Notes under the pieces: model-generated | What the model was told of the DNA's origin: nothing | The model's database searches: none | The model's input: only the letters and a program-made list of their open reading frames with translations | From: Nanobdellota archaeon | Lineage (GTDB): Archaea; Nanobdellota; Nanobdellia; Parvarchaeales; Parvarchaeaceae | Reading direction: 5' to 3' | Assembly (NCBI GenBank): GCA_021799085.1 | Contig: JAJZBD010000003.1 | Span: forward strand, 1 to 64,000 | Length of the DNA stretch: 64,000 bases | In this document: piece after piece, positions 56,194 through 64,000 of the stretch | How positions within the stretch are numbered: the stretch's first letter is position 1 | How the letters are laid out: each line of letters opens with the position of its first letter | Position numbers and translations under genes: made by a program

Positions 56194-56493
56194 ATGACAG
56201 AGGTTCCACGATTTAGATTCCCCAAAAACGATGAAATGTTGGGTTACGTTACGCAGATGCTTGGCTTCGGCAGGATGTACGTAAAATGCGCAGACGACAA
56301 GATAAGGCTCTGCCAAGTCAAGGGCAGCATAAGCAGGTATCTTTGGATAAATGAGGGAGATATCGTTCTCATCAAGCCATGGCAGATAGAGCATGACAAG
56401 AAGGCAGACATACTTTACAAATACAATAAAAACGACTGGGATTCACTGAAGGCAAAAGGCTTTCTTAAGGACAACCTTCTCAACGGAAATTAG
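56194..56493 (+). CDS. Translation initiation factor aIF1A
   Basis: VPRFRFPKNDEMLGYVTQMLGFGRMYVKCADDKIRLCQVKGSISRYLWINEGDIVLIKPW. Confidence 0.95.
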   Translation: MTEVPRFRFPKNDEMLGYVTQMLGFGRMYVKCADDKIRLCQVKGSISRYLWINEGDIVLIKPWQIEHDKKADILYKYNKNDWDSLKAKGFLKDNLLNGN

Positions 56494-56924
56494 GCCCTTG
56501 TGTTTGAAATCAAAGAAGAAAAGAAATTGTTTCCTCCATTGAATGATTGAATTGCCGATGAATAGCTTTCATAGTAAACTTTTACTTGCAAGGCCTCATT
56601 GACTGAAAGGCATCTGTAAGGAAAATCCAATGAATAGTAACCTACTCCTCCTTTTATTTCCATGTTACTGTTCAAAATGCTGTGTTGAACATTGCTTACA
56701 GTCAAAATTACATTTGTAAGATTGACCGGCTGCTCCGCTCCTTTGTAAACATTTACAACCGTTCCCGATGGACTGCATGAAAAGCTTGTAACTGTTACCG
56801 GCTGATTGTGAAATGGAATTATGCCGCTTTCAACTAATACCAGAAAAAGGACAAATCCGATGAATACCAGAAATAAAGCAAAGAAGGAAAGAATGTATGC
56901 ATTTTTCTTTGCTGCCGCTTTCAT
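56490..56924 (-). CDS. Single-TM secreted hypothetical protein
   Basis: ILSFFALFLVFIGFVLFLVLVESGIIPF TM then beta-rich segment. Confidence 0.55.
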   Translation of the reverse strand: MKAAAKKNAYILSFFALFLVFIGFVLFLVLVESGIIPFHNQPVTVTSFSCSPSGTVVNVYKGAEQPVNLTNVILTVSNVQHSILNSNMEIKGGVGYYSLDFPYRCLSVNEALQVKVYYESYSSAIQSFNGGNNFFSSLISNTRA

Positions 56925-56971
56925 TAAAAAGATATGCCTTTTATAAATAAAAATGTGACAATTCTAAAGAA

Positions 56972-57718
56972 TTATACTTTCTGGGCTATTTCCTTTACTT
57001 CATCCTCTAGAGTTGAAACTGCCTCATTGAGTATTTCCTTTATGGTTAATTGTCCCCAGCTTTCAATGTCAAAGATTATCTTGTCAGTTTCGGAGGTCAC
57101 GCTTATTACATCCGAGCCAGCATAATCTTCGCATGCCTTGCATAAAATGCATTCGCTTAGCTTTCCCTTCTTTACAGACAAGGTGTCTTTATCTCCGTCA
57201 AGTATGTTTACCGGACACAGAGAAGCTATCTTTGCGGCTCCCTTTACCTTGCTGTTTGGTATTGTTATCTTTGGATAAAAATGGTAGAAGACATGTGCAG
57301 GTGTGAACTTTGAGTGCTCTGCTCCGTTGCCCCACGCTGTTTCAGCCTCTAAATCTATTGCCTCTCCTTCCTTAAGGTTTATTATCAGCATTTCGGGTAT
57401 TGCAGGCACAACATCCTTGTCTGAAGACACTAAATCAGAAGCATGTACAGCCTTGGGCCCTATCTCCTTGAGCTTAAAACTGAACTTTCCCTTGCCCTTC
57501 AGTTCAATCGGGGTTTTTAGCGGTATCAAACCGAGCCTTGAAGCTAATATCTCATCGTACATGAAACTTGTGTTTTTGTATATGGTAACGTCCTCTATTG
57601 CAAGCGTGTTTACCCCGTTTATTATTGAACGACGAAGTGCATTAACAAGCGAGACCTTTGCATCTTCAAGCAAAATCCTTGCCGTGTTTTCCTTGTTTTC
57701 AAGTAGCTCTGCTTTCAT
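56972..57718 (-). CDS. rpoD: DNA-directed RNA polymerase subunit D
   Basis: ILLEDAKVSLVNALRRSIINGVNTLAIEDVTIYKNTS; CPVNIL...CILCKACEDYAG. Confidence 0.93.
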   Translation of the reverse strand: MKAELLENKENTARILLEDAKVSLVNALRRSIINGVNTLAIEDVTIYKNTSFMYDEILASRLGLIPLKTPIELKGKGKFSFKLKEIGPKAVHASDLVSSDKDVVPAIPEMLIINLKEGEAIDLEAETAWGNGAEHSKFTPAHVFYHFYPKITIPNSKVKGAAKIASLCPVNILDGDKDTLSVKKGKLSECILCKACEDYAGSDVISVTSETDKIIFDIESWGQLTIKEILNEAVSTLEDEVKEIAQKV

Positions 57719-57720
57719 AT

Positions 57721-58110
57721 TTACATCCTTCTCCCTTTCCTTCCGCCTTTTCTTTTACAGCCGTCATGCGGTACCGGTGTTACATTCTCAATGTTCAAAA
57801 TGTTAACTCCACTTCTTTCCAATGCCTTTATGGCAGGCCTTGCTCCCGGACCTGTTGTCTTTGAGCCTATACCTCCAACAGCTCTTACCTTAACGTAAAC
57901 ATCCCTTATGCCTTTAGCTGTTATTTCCTCTGCAACTTTCTTTGCGGCGTCCATTGCGGCCCTTGGCGATGAACCCAGCCTATCGGCTTTAACCTGCGAT
58001 CCGCCGCTCTTTATTGAAAATGTGTATGCATTGCTTAAATCAGTAACATGTATTATCGTGTTGTTCATTGTAGCATAGATGTGCGCTATCCCCACTTTTT
58101 CTCTTTCCAT
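57721..58110 (-). CDS. rps11: Ribosomal protein S11
   Basis: GIAHIYATMNNTIIHVTDLSNAYTF...GPGARPAIKALERSGVNILNIENVTPVPHDGCKRKGGRKGRR. Confidence 0.95.
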   Translation of the reverse strand: MEREKVGIAHIYATMNNTIIHVTDLSNAYTFSIKSGGSQVKADRLGSSPRAAMDAAKKVAEEITAKGIRDVYVKVRAVGGIGSKTTGPGARPAIKALERSGVNILNIENVTPVPHDGCKRKGGRKGRRM

Positions 58111-58116
58111 AGCCTA

Positions 58117-58647
58117 TTACTGTTTTTCCTCCTTTTTAGCTCTTACTGGATGTGTTGGTGACGACAAAGGAGAGGATTCTGCAAATTCTATTTTATCCTC
58201 TTCATCTTTTTTCACCATGTAAGAAGGACTGTCTATTATCTTTCCGTCCACAAGTATATGCCTGTGAGTTATCACCTGCCTTGCCTCTCTTATGCTTCTT
58301 GCCATTTCCTTTTTCAACACAAATGTTTGCAACCTTCTGTCCATCAGGTTTTCTAGATTCAATTCAAGGACATCATCTACTGTTGCACTGCTGCTTACCA
58401 GCCCTCTTTTACTTAATGTGGCTATGAACTCCTTCTCTTCTTCTTGCCCTAAATTCAAAGCCTTCAAACCTACGAGCTCCCTTGCCCTAAGCCTTATGTT
58501 TCTAAGCAATGATTCGACTTTCCACAATTCCTTCTTGTTCTTAAAGCCGTATTTGTTCCTCAATACCTTGTCCCTCTCTATCCTTGGCTTGTCCCATATC
58601 CTCAATGGAGACCTGTATTTCTTTGACGGCCTTTTTGCTGTTCCCAT
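58117..58647 (-). CDS. rps4: Ribosomal protein S4
   Basis: YRSPLRIWDKPRIERDKVLRNKYG; SIREARQVITHRHILVDGKIIDSPSYMV. Confidence 0.95.
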   Translation of the reverse strand: MGTAKRPSKKYRSPLRIWDKPRIERDKVLRNKYGFKNKKELWKVESLLRNIRLRARELVGLKALNLGQEEEKEFIATLSKRGLVSSSATVDDVLELNLENLMDRRLQTFVLKKEMARSIREARQVITHRHILVDGKIIDSPSYMVKKDEEDKIEFAESSPLSSPTHPVRAKKEEKQ

Positions 58648-58649
58648 AA

Positions 58650-59195
58650 TTACTTCTTGTTAGCTCCAGCCTGTGGCTGCTCTTTCTTCTTTATAACGCC
58701 AAGTGAACTGCCAACCCTTCCGTGGAAGTTTGCTCCCCTTGACCTTACCTTCTGTCCTCTCATCTTGTAGTTAAAGGAATGCCTGTAACCCCTGTATGAC
58801 CTGCTTGTCTTTATCTTCTGTATCTGCAACGTTGTCTTTGACCTCAATTCATTGCTTAAAACGTGATAATCTAAACCTGTTGTTTCGTCCCTTCTCCAGT
58901 TGAAAAGCCAATGCGGTATCTTGTACTTGAATGGATTGGACAAAGCTTCCTTTAATTCATTTAATTGCTTTTCATCTAGATCCTGCAGCTTCTTTTCCTC
59001 TGGTATCTTCAAAACCTTCATCAAGGCGTTAGAATATGAAAAACTTATCCCCGTTATAGACCTTAAAAGATCCCTGACTTTCTTGCTGCCATCTAGATCG
59101 GTATCTGCAATCCTAACTATCTTTCTTTCCTGCATATCTACCGCTTTTTTCTGCGGTTCCTTTGCAGGTCTATTGCTATGTTTGTTTGCTTGCAT
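58650..59195 (-). CDS. rps13: Ribosomal protein S13
   Basis: VRIADTDLDGSKKVRDLLRSITGISFSYSNALMKVL; RSYRGYRHSFNYKMRGQKVRSRG. Confidence 0.93.
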   Translation of the reverse strand: MQANKHSNRPAKEPQKKAVDMQERKIVRIADTDLDGSKKVRDLLRSITGISFSYSNALMKVLKIPEEKKLQDLDEKQLNELKEALSNPFKYKIPHWLFNWRRDETTGLDYHVLSNELRSKTTLQIQKIKTSRSYRGYRHSFNYKMRGQKVRSRGANFHGRVGSSLGVIKKKEQPQAGANKK

Positions 59196-59242
59196 AAACG
59201 AATAAGATGCCTAATAAAGTATTTAAGCTTTTATATATAAAG

Positions 59243-59356
59243 TGTAGCGCCAACTTACTTTCCCTCTTTTACGAAGTACTCATAAGACGCACCAGCGATT
59301 ATCTTCCGTGTTCGAAAAGGGAACGGGATTTGCCGCTGGCCTATGGGCGCTATCAC
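59243..59356 (-). rRNA. rrf: 5S ribosomal RNA
   Basis: Reverse strand TAGCGCCCATAGGCCAGCGGCAAATCCCGTTCCCTTTTCGAACACGGAAGATAATCGCTGG...GGCGCTA; terminal stem AGCGCC/GGCGCT; loop consensus CCCGTTCCC..TCGAACACGGAAG. Confidence 0.92.
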
Positions 59357-59495
59357 CCTTATTTAGAAGGTTTTCATTTAAAAGCTTAACTTTTCATTCA
59401 GTAGATAGACAAGTGAATCTTTATGAGTAGCTGATACACCATTTTTAGCTTGATTTTAAGATGTTAAAATGGCTAATAGAGGATTACTGCAATGA

Positions 59496-59753
59496 TTATT
59501 CTATGTACTGTTCCACCGGGACACTGTCTTCACTGCATATATTTTTATAAAGATTTAGGAAAAAATCAATGAACTCCTTTTTATGAGCCTTTGGGTTGTT
59601 GCATGTTAAATATATTCTTTCCATTTTTCCCTTGCCAGCGTAGGTATTGGTTGTTATGAACATATTCTCAAGATTTCCATTTAAAGGAAAGAATAACTTG
59701 TTTAGATACATACTTATTTTTGACTGTTTAATTTGGATTAATGACTTTGTCAT
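59496..59753 (-). CDS. Hypothetical protein
   Basis: 85-aa ORF in otherwise empty interval. Confidence 0.4.
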   Translation of the reverse strand: MTKSLIQIKQSKISMYLNKLFFPLNGNLENMFITTNTYAGKGKMERIYLTCNNPKAHKKEFIDFFLNLYKNICSEDSVPVEQYIE

Positions 59754-59862
59754 CTATTTAAAATTTTTGCTTTTAGCGTTTTCTGAAGTTAAGATAGGCT
59801 TAGGGTTATAAACAGCAAAGCAATTATTAAAATTTTAAATACGCAAAAAGTTACTTAGCACT

Positions 59863-60705
59863 ATGTTTTCAAACATCAGGAACGGATGGGCAATGGGAAA
59901 AGCCACAAGAAAGCTGGTCTTCAAGGACAAAAAGCTGATGGTATTTCCACTTGTCTCTGGTTTAGTTGTTATCACAGAAATATTGGCAATACTGCTGCCT
60001 TCGGCCATTTTCTTGATGAATTACTCCAACTCGCTTTATTATTACATCCCCATTTTGATACTTTTCTATTTTATTGTCACTTTTACAAGCACTTATATGA
60101 TAATGGCTATGTTCATCGGCTTTCGAGCCTTCTCAAACGGAAAGGAAATAGGGTTCAAGGAGGCATTCAAAGAGGTAAAGCCTTACAGCAAACTAATAGC
60201 AGAATGGAGCCTGTTCTATGCGGTTGTAATAGTTGGCATAAGACTGTTGGAGTCAAGGATGCGAGGAATAGCAGGCATGATATTTGGAGCAGCAGTAGCC
60301 TTTGCGATAGGTATAGCAACAATATTTGTTGTTCCAGTCATACTGGACAAGAAGCTTGGCCCTATAAAGGCACTGAAGGAAAGCTCTTCCTTCATAATAA
60401 AGAACTTTGGAAAGACCTTTGGGGGATTGGCATACACGGATTTGTATGGATTTGCGATAATATTATTGGGTGTGATAGCCCTTATAGCCGGTTTATTTTT
60501 GATATCTATAAATTTGATTATTGGCCTTGAAGTCATACTTTTAGGAATCGGCGTTATAGCCATCGGAGCAATCATAACCTCGATGCTTTCAAATATATTC
60601 AGGCTGATAATGTTTGACTTTGCAAGCTACGGCAAGGTTCCTGAAGGTTTCACGGCAGACATGCTGAAGAATGCAGTAAAACAGAAGGGAAAAGCCCAAA
60701 TATAA
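59863..60705 (+). CDS. DUF6159-like multi-TM membrane protein
   Basis: MFSNIRNGWAMGKATRKLVFKDKKLMVFPLVSGL; FVVPVILDKKLGPIKALKESSSFIIKNFGKTFGGL. Confidence 0.75.
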   Translation: MFSNIRNGWAMGKATRKLVFKDKKLMVFPLVSGLVVITEILAILLPSAIFLMNYSNSLYYYIPILILFYFIVTFTSTYMIMAMFIGFRAFSNGKEIGFKEAFKEVKPYSKLIAEWSLFYAVVIVGIRLLESRMRGIAGMIFGAAVAFAIGIATIFVVPVILDKKLGPIKALKESSSFIIKNFGKTFGGLAYTDLYGFAIILLGVIALIAGLFLISINLIIGLEVILLGIGVIAIGAIITSMLSNIFRLIMFDFASYGKVPEGFTADMLKNAVKQKGKAQI

Positions 60706-60737
60706 AACTTAATAATAAAAATGCAACTGCCTAAAAA

Positions 60738-61037
60738 TTAATACTGGCTTTTACTGCTTAATGTTTTTGAGATAGCCTTGTTTATCGGCTTGTAAATGTC
60801 ATCTGCGCACTTGCAGTCTAGGCATTTGCACATTGCGAGATAAATTTCTTTTGTCTTTGCGAACAGATCCTTCTGATCTATCAAAGGATTGCTGCTTTTT
60901 ATCGAATACTCTATCTTATCAAAAAGAACTTCATACATTGAACTACTTGAATTTACAGAACCACTCTTTTCATCCATTTTAAGGATTTTGTCTAGGAAGC
61001 CCATATTACCAGTTAATTTATTATAGTCTTTTGTCAT
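60738..61037 (-). CDS. Hypothetical protein
   Basis: 99-aa ORF with CKCLDCKCADD. Confidence 0.5.
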   Translation of the reverse strand: MTKDYNKLTGNMGFLDKILKMDEKSGSVNSSSSMYEVLFDKIEYSIKSSNPLIDQKDLFAKTKEIYLAMCKCLDCKCADDIYKPINKAISKTLSSKSQY

Positions 61038-61045
61038 ATAAAAAG

Positions 61046-61675
61046 CTAATTTTTAGTCTCCCTTGAGGTTGTTTGCATGTAAAGCTGATATATCGGTTCA
61101 AGTTCCATTTCCGAAACCCTGTAAAGCTTCTTGAGAACGTAGAACACGCCCTTGCTTTCCTCCTTTATGTTGTTGAATATGGAATAATAGGCAAGCTTTC
61201 CCTTCTTTGTCAATCCAATTCCCATCATTCCCTTTTTGATGTATCCCTTGCTTTCAAGGCTGCTTATTATCTTTGAGCTTATGCCCTTTTCCTTTTCTAT
61301 TTCCTCGCTTTCTCCTATCTCATCCTTCAAAAGCTGGTATGTAACATAGCCTATCTTCTTTGCCTTCGATTCGCTTGTACTGTTTCCGCCGAATGAAAGC
61401 AATCCGACCTTTTCCTCATCGTTTAAATCCTGCAGCTCCTCTATATATTTGTCTATCTTCTCGTTTTCCTGCTTTAGCTTTAACTGCTCATACAGGGTAA
61501 AGCCCAAAGTTATGAAGTCTATCCCTATCGCATCGTATAATCCGTGCAAGCCATAAGCTAGGTAAGCCATTGCATTTCCCGCAGAGAATGCGCCAGCTAT
61601 GGTGGCATAGTATTTTCCGTAGCCTTTGCTTTTGCCTTCCTTACCTAATATCCTCTCCAGCTCTGATTTCCTCAT
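61046..61675 (-). CDS. Hypothetical protein with winged-helix-like C-terminal half
   Basis: GISSKIISSLESKGYIKKGMMGIGLTKKGKLAYYSIF resembles wHTH. Confidence 0.55.
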   Translation of the reverse strand: MRKSELERILGKEGKSKGYGKYYATIAGAFSAGNAMAYLAYGLHGLYDAIGIDFITLGFTLYEQLKLKQENEKIDKYIEELQDLNDEEKVGLLSFGGNSTSESKAKKIGYVTYQLLKDEIGESEEIEKEKGISSKIISSLESKGYIKKGMMGIGLTKKGKLAYYSIFNNIKEESKGVFYVLKKLYRVSEMELEPIYQLYMQTTSRETKN

Positions 61676-61827
61676 CTTCTCCCCCCTTCATATCAATTCT
61701 ACAAAAGCGAAATATTAAAGTCATTTGCAAATATTACGAAAGTATTATCTATATACCTGTTAATACGACTATTGAATGAGAACTCCTTGAAAATGATTTT
61801 TATAAGCTTTTGCAGCCTTAATTTTTC

Positions 61828-62721
61828 ATGTCTATAAAAATAGGATTAGCCATAATGGCTTACGGCACCCCTGAAAAGGAAGAGGACGTTGAGCCTTACC
61901 TGAAAGACATATTCAAGCAGAAGGAAGTGCCTAAGCTGATACTACAGAAAACAATTGAAAGATACAGAAAAATAGGATTTTCGCCTCTTAATGAGATTAC
62001 TTTAAGGCAGTCCGTGCTTTTGCAGGAAGAGCTTTCAAGGAGAGGATTCAATGCTGCAGTCACCGTTGGGATGAAGCACTGGAAGCCTAAGATAAAAACG
62101 GCAATTGAAACACTGAAAAAGGACAATCCAAACTTGCTAATAGGGATTTTAATGCACCCTTTTTTCTCTGTTATGGGTAGCAAAGAATACGAAGAGGTTT
62201 TCAATGAAAGCTCGAATGGGATGAAAAGAAGCTTTATAGATCACTGGTATAACTATGAAAAACTTTATGATGCCTGGAATCAAAACATGAAGGAAGCAAT
62301 TGATTCCTTCAACGGGAGCAGATTCTACACTATCTTTACCTCCCATGGCTTGCCTTCAAGCACGGAGGACACGGAATATAAAAAGGAATTGGAGGAGTTT
62401 TCGGCAAAGCTTGCAGATAGATCAGGCATAAAAGACTTTTGCCTTGCATACCAAAATGGGGAGCATAAAGACTGGTACAAACCCGAAGTTAATGGAAAAC
62501 TTTGGGAACTAAAAGAGAAAGAAGTTAAAAACGTGCTTATCGTTCCCATAGGCTACATTTCAGAAAGCCTTGAAACCCTTTATGACATAGATATAGAGTA
62601 TAAAGAAACCGCCTCTCAACTAGGCATAAACCTGCACAGGGTAAAATGCCTTGACTATTCTCCACTGCTTATATCTACAATTTCCGATGCCATAGCAGAC
62701 AGCGTAGATAAAAACTTATAG
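61828..62721 (+). CDS. hemH: Ferrochelatase
   Basis: IGLAIMAYGTPEKEEDVEPYLKDI; LLIGILMHPFFSVMGSKEY; YTIFTSHGLPSS. Confidence 0.9.
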   Translation: MSIKIGLAIMAYGTPEKEEDVEPYLKDIFKQKEVPKLILQKTIERYRKIGFSPLNEITLRQSVLLQEELSRRGFNAAVTVGMKHWKPKIKTAIETLKKDNPNLLIGILMHPFFSVMGSKEYEEVFNESSNGMKRSFIDHWYNYEKLYDAWNQNMKEAIDSFNGSRFYTIFTSHGLPSSTEDTEYKKELEEFSAKLADRSGIKDFCLAYQNGEHKDWYKPEVNGKLWELKEKEVKNVLIVPIGYISESLETLYDIDIEYKETASQLGINLHRVKCLDYSPLLISTISDAIADSVDKNL

Positions 62722-62742
62722 TATGTCCGTTAGATAATAACA

Positions 62743-63648
62743 ATGAAATATGCAGCTATTGTGTATTCGCATAAAAACATTGACAGTAAAGAACTTTACA
62801 ATTATGACATACCAGAACAAATGCTTGAGAAGAGAAAGAACCTTGAATATGTAATGCTTAGAACCTGCAATAGAATAGAGCTTTACATAAGCTCTGACAA
62901 TGCTGAGGAGGATGCTAAATTGCTGCTTAGAGAACTATACACCCAGAACTCAAAATACGGGAGAGGAATGGTTTATACCGGGAAGGAAGCCGTAAAGCAT
63001 GCATTCTACGTTGCTGCCGGACTTGACTCCATCGTACTGGGAGAAAATGAGATATTGGGGCAGGTGAAATCTGCTTATTTAGATTACATAAACAATGGAA
63101 AGGCAGGTACAAAGCTGGAAAGGCTTTTCAAGAATGCAGTAAAGGCTGGAAAAATAGTAAGAAATGAGACTGCAATAAATAAGGGAAAAACTGGGATTTA
63201 CTCTCTTGCAATAGATTACCTGAATAAGAGTTATAACAATAAAGAGATAGCGATTATCGGATCGGGGGAGGAAGCCAAACGCTTTCTAAAGGGCTTTTCA
63301 ACAAAAAGAAGCCTGAAAGGGAAGGTTTTCAGCAGGGAAATGAAGCATGCAAAAAAGCTTGCCGTTCAATATGGAATGGACTATGGAACTTTTGATATTA
63401 AAGAGATAGGAAAATACAAAACAGTTTTTTGTGCATATAGAAGCACAGAAAAATTTGAATCAAAAGAACCAAAGCTTATAGTCGACATATCAGTTCCGCA
63501 TGTATTTGAAGGCAAAAATGTATTGCATATAGAAGAGCTTGCATCGCAGGCTGAAGAGACCTTAAATAGAAGAAAAGAAGCCGCTAAACTGGCAGAGCAA
63601 ATAACTCTCTCCAGAGTAGGTGATTTCATAGGAATTTACGGAGAATAG
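62743..63648 (+). CDS. hemA: Glutamyl-tRNA reductase
   Basis: EYVMLRTCNRIELYIS catalytic Cys; AAGLDSIVLGENEILGQVKSAY; LFKNAVKAGKIVRNETAINKG. Confidence 0.93.
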   Translation: MKYAAIVYSHKNIDSKELYNYDIPEQMLEKRKNLEYVMLRTCNRIELYISSDNAEEDAKLLLRELYTQNSKYGRGMVYTGKEAVKHAFYVAAGLDSIVLGENEILGQVKSAYLDYINNGKAGTKLERLFKNAVKAGKIVRNETAINKGKTGIYSLAIDYLNKSYNNKEIAIIGSGEEAKRFLKGFSTKRSLKGKVFSREMKHAKKLAVQYGMDYGTFDIKEIGKYKTVFCAYRSTEKFESKEPKLIVDISVPHVFEGKNVLHIEELASQAEETLNRRKEAAKLAEQITLSRVGDFIGIYGE

Positions 63649-63717
63649 CACAAAGTTTTTGGCATAAACAAACCATTATTTAAAGGCTTAAATTTGGGTT
63701 TATTTCTTAGATATAAC

Positions 63718-64000
63718 ATGAAACTAGATGAAATAGTAAAAGAGCTGAATCAAGAGCTTGATAACATGGAAAAGGATGAAAGCATAAGCAAAATAGCAGC
63801 TTACATCAATGAAAGCTGGGAGCAGAAAGCCAATTTCATGCAGTACCTTTTTGATAAATACGCTACAAAACCAAAGACCTCTGAAATGAAAACTCCGATG
63901 AGGAAGTACTTTTATGGTGCTGCAGCTATAACTGTTGGTTTTGCTGTCACAAGCTATGCCTTACTTAAAACTCCACCGATTGATAGTGCTATTTCAGTGT
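63718..64000 (+). CDS. Partial CDS running off the window end
   Basis: Translation MKLDEIVKELNQELDNMEKDESISKIAAYINESWEQKANFMQYLFDKYATKPKT..., open to end. Confidence 0.5.
   Translation, partial: MKLDEIVKELNQELDNMEKDESISKIAAYINESWEQKANFMQYLFDKYATKPKTSEMKTPMRKYFYGAAAITVGFAVTSYALLKTPPIDSAISV

Noticed and set aside
59207-59389. 60-aa ORF on + strand
   Set aside because: Antisense to 5S rRNA
1-64000. CRISPR arrays, transposons, prophage
   Set aside because: No regularly spaced direct repeats, cas genes, transposase or integrase recognised; the only mobile element supported is the MCM intein

Overview
The window is a gene-dense, AT-rich archaeal chromosome segment. Eukaryote-like information genes, tRNA introns, many short leaderless genes and DUF2341/DUF929 surface proteins suggest a DPANN/ARMAN-type (Parvarchaeota- or Micrarchaeota-like) acidophile lineage; that placement is inference. 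I see no CRISPR array, transposase or prophage. Recognisable blocks are: RFC small/large with a KaiC-like ATPase; Top6A/B-Dim2-Elp3; FtsY-prefoldin-L31e-L39e-PDCD5-S19e-RNase P component 4; L13-S9; L24e-S28e-L7Ae; MCM (with intein)-OB-aIF2beta-DUF424-aIF1A; RpoD-S11-S4-S13; and HemH-HemA. RNA genes read directly: RNase P RNA, SRP RNA, 5S rRNA, and five tRNAs (Arg-CCT, Ala-CGC, Glu-CTC, intron-containing Ser-GCT and intron-containing Tyr-GTA). Two short ribosomal proteins (L39e, L24e) and a 41-aa polyacidic protein are missing from the ORF track. The observations I would look at first: (i) an 89-bp perfectly identical block shared by two otherwise diverged DUF929 genes about 37 kb apart, one of which has lost the second Cys of its CPFC motif; (ii) an unassigned RNA-like element with an 11-bp closing stem directly upstream of a VKOR gene; (iii) a two-TM RCK protein with no K+ selectivity filter; (iv) a 25/41 acidic mini-protein with a strong Shine-Dalgarno; (v) a degenerate GT2-GtrA fusion; (vi) an RFC-L-like protein with a non-canonical P-loop.
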